A DNA stretch of 64,000 bases, taken from assembly GCA_004835665.1 (NCBI GenBank), contig ML240445.1, positions 744,001 through 808,000 of the forward strand, written 5' to 3'. The notes under the pieces were generated by a model, which did not search any database, was not told the DNA's origin, and saw only the letters and a program-made list of their open reading frames with translations. The position numbers and the translations under genes were made by a program. Origin of the DNA: Phoma sp. XZ068 (Eukaryota > Ascomycota > Dothideomycetes > Pleosporales > Didymellaceae). Below are positions 11,557 through 23,500 of the stretch, piece after piece (the first letter of the stretch is position 1; each line of letters opens with the position of its first letter).

Positions 11557-13496
11557 ATGTTCGCGGCCGATCTATCATGGCAGGTAGGGGAAAGTGTTGG
11601 ACAGCGGAAAGAACGAAAGGCCCGGGAACGTTCTTCTGCGACACCCTCAATCAGGACTTCGACGACCTCTAGGAGTTCCAGCTCAACAGACAGACAGGAG
11701 TGGTGGACGTCAGGGCTGAATAAGATCAAGTCAAAAGCGTCCTCGAAATCTTGCACCAAAGGTCGACCAGTAACGAGTCCAAGCTCGAGTACGCAGCAAC
11801 GATTTGAGCCTCCACTACCAGTCACCCGCAAGACGGTTGCAAGGGAGTTTCCAACATGGCAGCTCGAACTTCCACATCATCCGCAGAACCCTGCTCCAAA
11901 ACCCACTTGCGCCTTTTCAAAATCGCTGTCTCCAAACTTGCCATCTGGTGGTTCTATGGATCTGTTGGAGTGCGATGTCCCGGAGCTTGAAGGTGACATG
12001 TCCTCCCGCTACACGCACTCCATCGTTTCCATATCTTCGCGTACGTAACCGACAACCTATGAATGAGTTTTCCATTTGAGCTAACTCGCAAAGTAGGCGA
12101 CCATCAATGGGATGTGAAGACGCCTCCAGCTGGGGCTTTGAGTGGGGTTGATGAACTGCATGGATGCGACCCATATTCACTCACCTCAATTGACACACGG
12201 ACAAGTGTTGGTTCTCGTGAATCGCAAGAGCCGGCAACAGTCCCAAGAGCCGATGCAATCAGCAGAGAAAAGCGGTTCGTAATTCAGAAGTATATGTGAA
12301 TGTGCCGGCTGATCAATTGTAGGAGGATGACGATCCCGAGAATTGAGACTCATGTGGATGAAGAACCTTGTTTCCCAGAGACTTTGACATCAGAGACTGC
12401 AGTTCAGAGCGGACTGGACACAAACACCTTCGCTTACAGACCACTGGCTCAGTGGGACAGTCTGTCTCCAATCGCGGTGCCGAACAGCTTCCGCAAACCA
12501 TCAGTATCCCGGCCGACCAGGGCCGCAAGTAAACAAAACAACACATTCGTGCGGACACGATTTCAACGCTTCATTCAGAGATTGGATAGTGCAGGCCCAC
12601 AACTTGTCTTAGACAGGCTGAAGGAATCCCTGCAAGAGTCTGCAGATTCGGAAGAGGAATTGCTCGAACGACAACTCTGGCTGTTGACAGGGTTTCAACT
12701 GCAGAGCTTAGGCAAGGCTCGGATCGTTCCGAAACCGCAGTGTGACACGGGCAAGATCCTGGAACTCTACGGTGACCTCTGTAAGTGAACGCTGTGCTCG
12801 AGCTGCGCTGTTGTGTATCGTCTAACAATGATGTCAGCTGAGGTCTACCAGTCATCTGCAATGCACCCAGGCCAAACGGTACACTTCCTTACGACAAAAC
12901 CGCAACGGACACTCTCCCTTCCCAGCAATGTGTCTTACCTGACGGTACGAGACTTTGGTACAGTACCTTTGCCATACCCAGAAGACTACTTCTCGCATAT
13001 TCGCGCATCAACTCTGCCATCTTTGGTCCCTTCGGCGAAGCTGCCGGAGCTGTTCCGCGAGTGCTACAAGCTACTCGCCCCGGGTGGCCTGCTTGAGATT
13101 AGGATCATGGACGCAGTTCCTGTACGCAGGACTGCTGGTCCCATGATGCGAATGTGGATCGAGGACAGGTTATCGGTGAACCTAGAGAAGCTGTTCCGTT
13201 GCTCGAAACCGTGCTTGTTAGTCCCTGGCTGGTTGGCGGAGGCCGGCTTCAAGCTGAGTGCAGAGAACGACCAGAGATTGACATTGCCATGCGCTTTCGA
13301 TCGCAACTCAGATGACGTTGATCAGGAGCTTTCTACCATGATTGGACAAGCTCTATGGAAAGACACCTGGGGTCCGTTCGTCGAAGATCTTCCTGACGAA
13401 CAGAATTGGTGGTGGGAAGAGGAGATAATTGTACAAGAGTGTCTGAGAAGAAAAACGGTACTGGAGTGTCGGTCCTTGTTCGCTTACAAGAAGTGA
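11557..13496 (+). CDS. Methyltransferase-like protein (fungal, class I fold)
   Basis: Starts MFAADLSWQVGESVGQRKERKARE at 11557. Exons are about 11557-12040, 12097-12289, 12323-12780 and 12838-13496. The first and last introns are ordinary; the second is unclear (see findings). The N-terminal half is low-complexity. The C-terminal half has CYKLLAPGGLLEIRIMD, matching the strand-4 motif of class I SAM-dependent methyltransferases, and a helical region ending with WWWEEEIIVQECLRRKTVLECRSLFAYKK. I do not see a clear glycine-rich motif I, so SAM binding is inferred, not shown. Substrate unknown. The downstream neighbour is co-oriented but unrelated. Confidence 0.75.
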
Positions 13497-14096
13497 GCCT
13501 TGATGGAGTTGGAAGTTGCGACACCAGTAACCTTGAAGTCGAATGGGTGGGCGAGCTATAATTTCTGGATACCCTACTCGCGTTTTAACATAGTCATTTA
13601 GGACTGAAACTAATTACGATTATGATTCAAACTATCTCAGCTTATTGTGGTCTTCTGCTTTTACACATGGTGGAGGAGAAACTGTTTCTACCATCAAGAT
13701 TCCTTCATGACGGCTAGCGCGTTTGAACATGTGACCCCGCGCGTTCTTTCCCTGAAGCTGTGAAGGGACAAAATCAACACGGACAGCAACACAACACGGT
13801 AAACTTGAAATGAGGGTAATCTTGAAGGCCATGACAAGCGTTCATGTGAAAATCGTCGCGACATCAGTCAGGACATGCTCGAATGTCTCTCGACCATTTG
13901 CTGTCGCGTCCGTGCGACAGCCCCCGTTTCAACGCGCTGCACGCCCCAGACGCCTCCTTGCTACGCCTCCAAGGTGAGTATCTCTGCAAAAGACGTCGGC
14001 GTTTCCGAACTTTTGCCAGCTAGCCACCGTGTTCGCCTCTGCACTTGAGCAAAGTACGACCCTCGCCCGGACCTTGAATCACGTCTTCGTATCGTC
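13497..14096. other. Intergenic region
   Basis: 600 bases between two same-strand genes. It should hold the 3' end of one and the promoter of the other. Nothing else recognised. Confidence 0.5.
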
Positions 14097-14893
14097 ATGC
14101 TTAGCAAATTCACAACCCAAATCGCTTTGCGAAAAGCCGGACTAGGCGGTATCAAGATACCCGACCCGTTTGCTGCCAGTGAATCGAAGAGCACGAAAGG
14201 TGCTCAGGAGTCAGAGGGAGGGGCCATATCAAATCCCTTTGCGAACGTCAAATGGGGCGCACCCAAAGCCTTCGCGTCTTGGACGACTCCACCACCGACT
14301 CAGAATCCAGTACAATCGGCGCCAGTTGCGGGTGACCGGGCGCGGTCTGGTGTAAAACTCCGGTTTCCTGCAGTCGACGGGAGGCCATGTATTGTCTTCT
14401 TCTTGAGGTACTGCGGCTGTCCTTGTACGTACCACCTCATGGACTCCATCGGTCGCAAAACTGACTGAGTGTAGTTACAGAAAAGCTCTTCCTTAATATG
14501 CGATCGTTAGCGAACCGACATACCTCAATACACTTCGTCGTCGTATCACATTGCACACAGGCAGCCACCAACGAGTGGCTCAAGAAGTTAGGCGGGCCGT
14601 GGATGCTAGACATCATCATAGATGAGAGTCGGGAGTTGTATGCTCTTTGGGGGCTGGGCATTTCAAACTGGGGCCACCTGCTCAATCCACGAAACGGGTA
14701 CAACCAGTACATGCTTGGGAAGAAGGAAGGCGTCTGGGGACAGCAAGTTGGCGAAGGGGGCTGCAGATGGCAGACGGGAGGCGCATACGCTATTGACGGG
14801 CGGGGCATTATTAAATGGGTATACCCAATGAAGAGCGTAGACGACCAGATACCAGTGGAGGAAGGCATTAAAGAGCTTGGTTTCAGTCGTTGA
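14097..14893 (+). CDS. AhpC/TSA-like thioredoxin-fold protein
   Basis: 248 residues from exons 14097-14424 and 14475-14893. The acceptor is the TAG at 14472-14474; using the CAG six bases later would create an immediate stop. The core reads IVFFLRYCGCPFTEKLF, then HFVVVSHCTQAATNEWLKKLG, LYALWGLG, and GGAYAIDGRGIIKWVYP, the order of the AhpC-TSA_2/PRXL2-like family. The Cys-Gly-Cys before Pro-Phe occupies the position of the redox cysteine in peroxiredoxin-like proteins. The N-terminus MLSKFTTQIALRKAGLGG is basic and could be a mitochondrial presequence, which is inference. Biochemical role in fungi is not established. Confidence 0.8.
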
Positions 14894-15020
14894 GAAGATA
14901 CCCATTACCAACGGACATTTGGTAGGAGAGTGTGTAAAATTGAATTAGCGTAGACGAGCCGTGCAATTATCTTTTCTCTTAGTTAACTGTCCCCACATTG
15001 GCATTATTATCGGTTGCCAG

Positions 15021-16046
15021 CTATTGACTCTTCTTCGTCTTTTCCTCTTCAGCCGGTACGAATCTCTTCCTTACAGCCTTCACCATCTGGCTGAACCAGT
15101 AGATGTTCAAGAAACTTAACGCCGTATTTCCCACCAGGTAAATCGTCACCAACCATAGAGGTAGTTCGGTTATTTCGCAGCTCACCGGCCCACCGTATGC
15201 CCTGCCACTGTCGTTACGCCCACACTTGTCGTTATCCAGGAGGATACTCGTCAGCTGGGACGTCGGGGTTGTCAAAGCCTTGTACATATCCGAGTAGATT
15301 AAGACCGACTGGTAGGATCCCCATACAACACGGCAAGCGAAAAAGGTGAAGAGCAGTGCGATTCCGTTGTACAATTGGAGCTTCGATCCGGTGAGACCCA
15401 ATTTATCGCAAAACCAGTGGACATTTAGAAAGGGTGTTGATAATTCGTACAAAATGAACGAGAGGCCATAGTAATTTCCAAAAGGTTTCTAGTCTAGGTC
15501 AGCACAGTCAAGGCGAAATTGTCCACGTGCACTTACGAAGCCAATACATGTTATAGCCAGAGCGCCTATGGCGTGTACCAGGGCACCAACTCCGCATATG
15601 CTGAAGTGCTGTAGGCAGGTTTGCAGGTCCCACAAGAAGTAGCCAGCTGCGAAGCCCTGAACCATGCCGCTGGCTGGTGTGTATCCCCATAGCCGGCCCT
15701 TCCAGTCCATCTCTTTTCTCTCTGGATCCGAAAAGATCACATACAAAGCAGCAGCGTTGATAAACAATGCCTGGATCATGGAGACCCAATGAATGTCCCA
15801 GTTCAGACGGGTACGCTTGTTAAAGCTTTTATACGTTTTCGGGCATACGAGTCGAGAAACAGCTGGCGAAAGTCCGTATAGAACGAAGTGATATGCTAGA
15901 AAGCCTAATAATATTTCGTGAACATGGTATGGCATGGTCTTCAGGTCCAGCTTGTCAGCCAGAGGTTGGCTGAGCTGGACCAGCCTCTGTGGCGGTGGTA
16001 TTGGGTCCCGCATGGCGTGGAAGGTTGGAGGTAGGAAGGCAGACAT
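15021..16046 (-). CDS. TLC-domain multi-pass membrane protein (TLCD4/TMEM56-like)
   Basis: 325 residues from complement 16046-15537 and 15488-15021, with a 48-base intron. Several hydrophobic spans run through the protein: HEILLGFLAYHFVLYGLSP, WVSMIQALFINAAALYVIF, GMVQGFAAGYFLWDLQTCL, ALVHAIGALAITCIGF, LYNGIALLFTFFACRVVWG and LWLVTIYLVGNTALSFLNIYW. The pattern DIHWVSM, FLWDLQTC and LSTPFLNVHWF fits the TRAM/LAG1/CLN8 (TLC) family. The lysine-rich C-terminus KTKKSQ could be an ER-retrieval-like tail. It lacks the Lag1 double-histidine motif, so it is not a ceramide synthase. It is convergent with the AhpC/TSA-like gene, the stops lying about 130 bases apart. Confidence 0.85.
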
Positions 16047-16997
16047 GGCGAAGACGAGCTCAAGTAAGCTCTGCGAACAGCTGGAATGGATGGCACACTA
16101 GCAGTGGCGGCCACCACATGTTTAATAGAGCTCTGCCCATCTGGCAGGGGTAGCTTCGCCGGCCGTAAGGACTCCCCGTGAGTTGCAAAAACTCCGCTCG
16201 GAAACGTTCGATGCCGCAGTTGCACCTGATCGATGAGACGAATGGTGCCAGGTGGGGTCTAGAGGGGATGTGTAGATCGTAACCGTGCATGTGCTCAGGA
16301 ACCAGGGTTCAACCGGGAGCGAGTAAGCGAGTCGGGAGCTCTTGCATCATTCACCGGACTGAGCTTCGTACATCCATCACGCTTCATCACCAACAACAAA
16401 GCTAGTTCAACGTCGCGACTTGCTGCTGCTACAAGCACACTCAAGATCTTCGCTACATCTCGCCACGCGCTGTGTAGGTCCATCCGCGCCCTCGAGATGG
16501 CGGCATCCAAGGGCAAGCCCTTTCGAGAGACTAACGAAGGGTATCTCAAACAGCGGTCCTGGCCACGCTTCTGAAGGCCACCACCTCCTGAAACCAACGA
16601 CGGAGGAACCTATTCACCTTCTCGGGCCCGGAGAAAGGACGTCACCGTCCCCAAATCACGCGTTCTGCCGCCTAGCTCACCGCCAAACTATTCTGCCGTT
16701 GTCAATATAGCAACGATTCTGAAGCTGTCTCTATCATCGCCAGCCGCATCGCGACGCCACAGCAACGCGCACTCGCGAGGTCCTGCCGGTCCACTGTCTA
16801 TTTTGGAGCTCCACCCGTCATTTTCTAGCTAGGCCAGGCAGCATTGCGACAAGGTTTCAATCGCGAAGCGCCCGTCCAAATTCTAGCTGATACAGTCCCG
16901 TCTACGGCAGCTCCTTTGCGCCGCCTGTTCAGTTGTTTGATCATTAAGTCGTCCAAAACTTTGAGTCAGCTTGACCTTGTCAAGGACTGTAGCAAAG
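16047..16997. other. Divergent intergenic region, TLC gene / splicing factor gene
   Basis: About 950 bases with both promoters. A short plus-strand frame at 16420-16710 lacks recognisable content and was not called. Nothing else seen. Confidence 0.5.
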
Positions 16998-18044
16998 ATG
17001 ACCAACGAAATCGTCGATAACCCTCTAACTGAGGCTGACATTGTTACTTCCAAGACTCCCTTGAATGTACAGACTGACCCTGCCAGCAAGAAGCGCAAGA
17101 ATGTGCAGACATCTGATGTAAGTCACCCCAAAGCTCAACCACCGAAGCGTCTAACGCATACAATCAGGCCAACAAGAAGCCCAAGGTCCAGGAAAACCGT
17201 GCAATCTACGTCAGTAACCTTCCGCGCGACACCAACGAACAAGAGATAGAGGATGAGTTCAAGAAGTACGGCATCATCGACCAGGGCGCAGACGGCAACA
17301 AGCGCATCAAGATGTACAAGGATGAAGAGGGCAACTTCAACGGCGACTGCCTGATCGTATACTTCAAGAAGGACTCGGTCGAGTTGGCAATCAGGATGAT
17401 GGACGAGTACTACTTCCGCATCGAAGACCAATCTCAGGGCAAGATCCGCGTCAAGGAAGCCGACTTCTCGTACAAAAAGCACAAGGACGGCGACGAAATC
17501 GCCTCAAAGCTGACGCGCAAGGACAAGAAGGCTTCAGAGCGCAACAGGGCGGAGCTGAACCGGTACGTCTAAGCTACCATACTCAGCCATCATAGCCACG
17601 GTGCAGCGTGCTAACAATCACAGCAAACTTGCTGAATGGTCCGACAACGAAGAAGAAGTCGCCGAAACCTTTGCGCCCAAGAAAAACAAGTGGGCCAAAG
17701 TGTGCATCCTCCGACACGCATTCACGCTCGAAGAGCTCGACGAAGACGACGCTGCGATACTCGAGATCAAGGAGGACATGCGTGAGGAAGCAGAGACCTT
17801 CGGCGATGTCACGAACGTCACATTGTTCGACAAGGAGCAGGATGGCATTATCGCAGTGCGTTTCAAAGAGTTTGATAGCGCGGAGAAATTCAAGGATGCT
17901 ATTCATGGGCGACACTTTGGTGGGCGTAAGCTGGAAGTCACGCTGGCCGAGGAGAAGCCTAGGTTCAAGAAGACTGCCAAGGGCGAGGAGCCAGACAGCG
18001 ATGAGGAGGAGCGCAATCTCGATCGGCTCGCGAGGCAGCAGTAG
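16998..18044 (+). CDS. Tat-SF1/Cus2-type U2 snRNP-associated splicing factor
   Basis: 311 residues from exons 16998-17117, 17168-17562 and 17624-18044. It carries two RNA-recognition motifs. RRM1 starts RAIYVSNLPRDTNEQEIEDEF and contains GDCLIVYFKKDSVELAI in its RNP1 region. RRM2, a U2AF-homology-type domain, includes VCILRHAFTLEELDED, EAETFGDVTNVTLFDKEQDGIIAVRF and HGRHFGGRKLEVTLAEEKPRF. The linker has a lysine-rich coiled stretch and the acidic NEEEVAETFAPKKNKW. This is the architecture of yeast Cus2 and human HTATSF1, which bind SF3B1 and help U2 snRNA folding and branch-site recognition in the nucleus. The tail DSDEEERNLDRLARQQ is acidic and shorter than in the human protein. Confidence 0.93.
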
Positions 18045-18556
18045 GCGTCTTTGTGGAGCCGCTGGTCATGTTCGACATAAAAAAACAGACGATGTGACGA
18101 TTTTCACCGGCTGCGATACCCATAACAAGGAATAGAAGTAGCGAATCGAAGTTTTCCGCAATAATGCCATGTTACACAGTAGTTCCAAATGAGTGTGGGC
18201 TGACAATATCTACGGCTCACTGTCGTAACTCCACCATCGTAAAGCCGCCTTGAGCATATTTATGCACAGTATTTGACAATTGATATCACAAGAGGCACGA
18301 CCAAGTTAGAATCTATGCTCACATTGGTATCTACTTTTGAGCTCCATTACATAAGTCCACCTATTATCGTGGTCGAGAAAATGACCATGTACAAGAAAAT
18401 GCCTATAAATCAGGCCTGCTTACAGAAAAGAGCCAGCACGGCTCAATGGTATCGTCCGTAACGCCGATAAACACAAATATCCTTCGTTGAGACATCCTCT
18501 CCTCGAGGTGTCACCATTCAATACTCCTAGTCAGACGACGTCGTGTGACACGTCGC
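18045..18556. other. Convergent 3' region
   Basis: About 510 bases between two convergent stops, AT-rich. It holds 3' untranslated regions; no gene recognised. Confidence 0.5.
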
Positions 18557-19414
18557 TCAGAGTAACAGGGCAGCCGCAACGGCAAAGAAGCCACCGGCAC
18601 TGCCGCTGACGAGCTTGGAGGCGGCGGCTGTGAACTCAATGGGTCCGGAAGACGTGGCAGAGCTGGGCGAGATTGGGACGCCAACGGTAGCAGTCGCAGT
18701 ACCGGTGGGCACTGAAATGCTAGTGTTGTACTTGCCGCTCTCGGTGGGCAGAGGGAAGCCGGAGGAGACTCCAGTGCTCAAGATTATGCTTGAAGTCGGG
18801 TACCCAGCGGGCCCGCCGGGCGAGAGCTGGGTGAAGTTGGCGCAGGCAATGCGAGTCTTGTTAGACAAGTGAACGACGATTGAAAGGTTGCCGAAGTAGG
18901 AAACATCGTCAGGTCGAGTGGCAGTGTAAATATCGAGGTATCTATATTGCTGTTAGTAAACTATCGTCTCTGGTTGTTGAAAGACGACTCACTCTTGGGA
19001 CCACTCTCGTGCAGTCATGTTGCCGTGCTTGCCGCTCAAATCACCAGTCTGGCATGTCTCAGGCTTGCTGGCATCGCAGATGGGTACCTCGCCGCGCTTG
19101 TAGGGATCGAGGTGAGCGCCAGTGCCCGTGCAGTTGCCATCGGAAGGAACAGGCTTCTCGTGAATGTGGTACATGAAGGGACCGCCTTCAGCGGGGAGGC
19201 CAGAGATCGAGACAGTGAACTTGACGCCGGTGCCATCCTCGGCAGAGACCGCAGCGACAGAGCCGCGAACGGTGTACTTCTTTTGCTCAGGAAGAGTAGC
19301 AACATAGGATGCGCCGCTGGGGTTGCCGCTGATCACGGGAGCAGGAACAACAGTCGAAGACTGGGCGGCGACAGCCGAAGCCGCAGCAATGAGCGAGAGG
19401 ACTTGAACACGCAT
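18557..19414 (-). CDS. Secreted GPI-anchored copper superoxide dismutase-like protein
   Basis: 268 residues from complement 19414-18993 and 18941-18557. A signal peptide (MRVQVLSLIAAASAVAAQ) opens the protein. Copper-site motifs of the Cu/Zn SOD fold follow: FMYHIHEKPV (two His), GAHLDPYKRGE (one His) and SIVVHLSNKTRIACANF (fourth His). The remaining zinc ligands of classical SOD1 are not apparent, as in the copper-only Sod4/5/6 cell-surface enzymes of Candida. The C-terminus is Ser/Thr-rich and ends in a hydrophobic GPI-attachment signal (SAGGFFAVAAALLL). It probably detoxifies or generates peroxide at the cell wall. Function is inferred from family. Confidence 0.88.
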
Positions 19415-20912
19415 GTTGAGAGTGAGTGTCGTGTAATGTGTAAAGAATGAGGTTCTGCAGAGGCGTTCAGTAAATGTGTAGTCTCGAAGGTGTAGGCTGA
19501 GTGGGAGTTGCTGAAAAGGTGAAAGTGGAGCGTGGAGAGGGTTCCAGTGATCAAGCCGAAGGTGGCTAATGAGGTGAACTGAAGGGAAGGGGAAAGCGCT
19601 GTTCTTACCCTTGGTATTAATCAAAGCAGCGACGATCGTTTGCGGAAGGCACAGCACAACGTCAATTGGACAACCAGCAGTGATGCTACGCGGAAAGCTG
19701 CAAGCGGAAAGGACTATTACTGAAGACAGAAGTGATCTCACATCTTGAAGTGGGCGCGTAGCTGACTATATACATCACTGGCTCCGTCACATCCGCTGCG
19801 CAAACGAGCCGACTAGGAGGCTGGGGCTAAGTCACACAGCTCACAGCTCTCCACCATCCTGTGCCGCTCCTCCTAAGCAAACCTTAACGCGGGTGCCACA
19901 AACCCCGACAAGGCTACTCATTCCTGGTGAATCACTCGTTCAGTCCCGAGCCTGCCATTGGGCACCGAAAGGGAAAGACTGCATTTCAAACCGCTTGCTT
20001 TGTTCCCTAGATTGGAGGGACGGGGTTGTTGCATGTCGTTCGGCGCCCGAATGTAAGCCTGCACGTACAGCTGCAGCACTGTTTTGAAACGCCCAGACAG
20101 TTTGGTGGTTGGCGTCCAATCAGTTTGAGTTTGGCGCAGGAACGCGGCCAGGGCGTGGCCAATCGAAAGACCTGGGCGCACAAAATCTGACGTGCGCGAG
20201 CGAGGGCTGCAGAGAGAGGCTGGTGAACCGTCGGCCACGAGCTTTTGACGCTGCTGTGTATCGTCGCCACATGGTTGCAGCTGCAGCACTGCGCAGCAGC
20301 GCGCGCAGTAGAGCGCGGCGCGGACATACTCACAATGCCCTATCCTCCAAGCGCCGTGTTTGGTGTTGTAGACTATTGGAAAGACCGGACTCTGGCAGCA
20401 AAGTGCTAAGCTTCGGCTAAAGTGGTTTCCAAAAATACTCACCGCGGCCCGCTGGCGTTGGCTCACGCGCTCCAGTGTTTCTCTAGGACAAAGACAAAAC
20501 CCAGACAGTTGACAGCAAACATACCAACGTGTCAATGTTAATACCAGAACCGTCGTCGTTTCGGATGAAAGACGCAAATAGTAGATAGCAGTTTTGCGCT
20601 TGCCGGACTCACCCGACCGCAACTCAGAGTCCGGCTACTGACTGCCGTGAAATGTCCCTGAGGTACGAGTTCGAAAGAGACGAGAATGGGAAATAAGAGT
20701 AAGACAGAAGAGATTGAATTGACGTCGAGAGCGGCGTTGAAACAGGGGATGCGCATCTATGTGATGCAAAGGCAATCTGCCAGCACCTGTGTGACCGAGA
20801 GGCAGGAAGCGCGCGTCGCATTCTTGGCCGCAGGGCTATCACAAACTTCGGATTATGCTGCCGGATGACCCAAAGATTGCGTAGAGATCGCGTATTTGAA
20901 CCCCTCCAGTGC
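19415..20912. other. Intergenic region upstream of the SOD-like gene
   Basis: About 1.5 kb between the start of the SOD-like gene and the stop of the RtcB gene, both on the minus strand. A minus-strand frame at 19918-20622 (234 codons) is rich in Cys, Arg and Ser with no domain, and was rejected. No repeat or RNA gene seen. Confidence 0.5.
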
Positions 20913-22671
20913 TCAGTAAGCCTCGTTACGTACCTTGTAGCTCACTCTCGCCCTACACCAGCCGACGATGTTGGCAACGCCGGCATCTACCAAGTCCTGG
21001 CCTACAACCTGAACGTCCTTGTAGGCGTCAGGAGCTTCTTCGAACACCAAGTCCTTTTCGTCGCAGATCACCCAGGTACCTTCAGACTCTCCCGCTCTTG
21101 GTTGCAGTATGTTTTGTCCTTTGTACTTTTGGGACAAAACAGACAGTGCTTTCGCTCGAGACATGCTTCGTCCAGCACCGTGAGCCAGTGACAGCACATT
21201 CTTCAGTCCCCATGACGTAGATGCCGAGAAAGAAGGCTGGAGCATGAGTGTCGGTGTGCCTCGAGATCCAGGTAGCGGCAAAAGGGTGAGGGGCAGATTT
21301 CTCTCCGGATCATAGGTTGGTGCAGCGCCTTTGCGATGGATGTACGCATACTCCTGAAGACCCTCATCATCATTGAGTGTAAGGTTATTCGTAGCGTCAT
21401 CCAATGTAGGCGGGGAAGCCGATCCTGTAGTGGCAGATGTTGGTTGCGAAGGTGGCCACTTTACTCGCTCAACGTTGTTGTGCCAGATATCGACAACCTT
21501 CCGTGCACTCAGGGCGTGCTTGCCTCGCTCAATACTTGCAGAATCAACGTCAGCCAAGCTGCTGGAGTCTGAAGCCCCTAGCTGCCAGTCTTCGTTGCCT
21601 GGCTCGAGGCAAGCCAGGAATCGCAGAGCGATCAGGTCCCGGTTCGCCTTTGCCCATCGACAGGCTTTGTCGTGCTCTTTCAGATACTCGACCGCCTCGG
21701 GACTGTCTTCTTCGAGACTGACGTTTGACTCGGCTGTATACTTTTTGAGCACACTACCACCATAGCCACGTGAACCTGAGTGGACCAGTAGTACAACATC
21801 ATCCTTACGAAGACCCTCGTCGGAGGTGTCAGCGAGTTCCTCCACCACTTGGATCTCCGCAAAATGGTTGCCCGCGCCGATTGTTCCCAGCGAGCTGTCC
21901 CACTGTTGGCCTGCAGAGCAGCTACCCTCCCTGTCCTGCAGCCACAGCTCCCTATGCTCTTGTGTGCGCCATGGGCCCTCAAGTCCGCGCAGCTTCTCTG
22001 CAACCTTCTTGCCCTTGTCACCATCGACCTGGCTTCGAGGCAATGTAAGCTTATACCATGCCATGCCGCAGCCGATATCTCCTCCAATGAGTGGTGGGTG
22101 GATCCATTTCTTGGAAGCAAATACAGCACCTATAGGAAATTTGGTGCCCGGATGGAGATCTGGCTGGCCTACTGCGTGAACAATTCCTGGAAGTGTATGC
22201 GCTGTGGTGGTGAGTTGTGTGATAGACAGCAATTCGACAGGTGTATTGGAGGCAAGGACCTCGATGGGACAGTTGGGGTTTACATCTTCTGGGGGAAATT
22301 AGTGGCTGTAGTAGTTTGGTGTAGCATGCAAGGGCCAATCTGCTCAAACGTGCTCACTGAACTGGAGTGCACTTACCATGTACAACCATTTCTTTCTTCA
22401 CGCCAACATACTCTTCTCCAGTGGAAACAAGCAACACAATATCATTCTTGATGTTGCTTTTCCAGTCTTCCTCGTTGATCAGCTCCTGTCCCGTCTGCTT
22501 GACGAAGACTCGGGACGGCTTTTTCAACTTCAATTTGGACTGTGCAGTCTTGAAAACCAGAGATCGTATGGAATTCGTAGTAGCAGGATCTATGGCAGCA
22601 GATGCAGGAATAAGCAGTGGAGCCTTCTGCGATTGCTTGGCGTTGTTTGCGATTGTCACGCGCGTAGCCAT
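20913..22671 (-). CDS. RtcB-type RNA ligase homologue
   Basis: 556 residues from complement 22671-22377 and 22288-20913. The family's metal and GMP-binding motifs are present in order: GGDIGCGMAW, SLGTIGAGNHFAEIQ, LLVHSGSRGYGG, YAYIHRKGAA and LAHGAGRSMSRAKA, whose His corresponds to the guanylylated residue. The C-terminal end, APDAYKDVQVVGQDLVDAG, is also conserved. RtcB joins 2',3'-cyclic-phosphate or 3'-phosphate ends to 5'-OH ends using GTP in archaea, bacteria and animals. The N-terminal ~95 residues (VFVKQTGQELINEEDWKSNIKNDIVLLVSTGEEY) are not part of classical RtcB. A Ser/Thr/Pro-rich stretch (SQPTSATTGSASPPTLDD) interrupts the middle. Fungi use Trl1 for tRNA and HAC1 splicing, so the role here is uncertain. 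Confidence 0.9.
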
Positions 22672-23500
22672 AGGTAGCGGAATTGACGTGGCTAAAATGT
22701 ATGAGATAATAGCAGCTCTCGAGCAAAGGTCGATATAAAAGCTCAGTTGGTGAATGAAACAGTTGAGTGGAAAGTAGTGTTTGTTTGTGATTCAATGTGG
22801 CGCAAGTAGTATTTATGCATTGTGGTCAAGCCGTAGAAGGCGAGGATGCTCACTAGCGCGTTCGACTCATCCTCACCCATTCAGCACCGCCACTTCAACT
22901 CCACTTCACTCTATACGAGCATACGCGATGTCCAATGAAGATCTCCATGCCAGTACGATGCATTGCTTGACAGCCTGTAACACAGCCATCGCACTATAAT
23001 CTATGTATTTTATCCATGCGACAATTTGCGTTCCGTGTCGCTCATTATTGTCACTCCGCCTGCCACACATGTAAGAGATCCTGTTGACTTCGCCGTGCAC
23101 CAGGAGTAAGATTTTCGGCGACATCTTCCCCTAGTCTGCTCTTCCCGAGCCTTCAAAGGTAACTTATTTGTCAGCCAGTACCCAGGGAATCCATTAAACC
23201 CAGTCCTATTCAAAGAAGGCCATCCTGTGTAGCGGTCCAAACTCATTTGGCTCCTGAACAGACTCTTTTGGCTGAGGTTGAACATGAGCATATCGTTTCT
23301 GATTCTGCGCCTCCAGAACCCTCAGCTGTCGCTCATAGTCCTCCAACGCAGAGCTCCCACTTAGCACGGGTCGGCTCGGTCTTGTCCTAGATTGGCGGGA
23401 GGCATGGCGCCAGCGATTGCGCCAGCGATCCTCATCTTGTTCGTTGGCTGGTATGAAACTTTGTTGTTCACCTGTGGTAGGACGATTCAACACTGTAGTC
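22672..23500. other. Intergenic region with a possible alternative exon (23206-23493)
   Basis: Separates RtcB and PEX20, both on the minus strand. From 22672 to about 23205 nothing is recognised beyond promoter space. The complement of 23206-23505 is an open frame without its own ATG; it may be an alternative PEX20 3' exon (see findings). Confidence 0.5.

Noticed and set aside
16301..16320. GGGTTCAACC resembling a tRNA B box
   Set aside because: No matching A box, no cloverleaf stems around it.
19918..20622. 234-codon minus-strand frame
   Set aside because: Cys/Arg/Ser-rich, no domain, no conserved pattern; random frame in an intergenic region.
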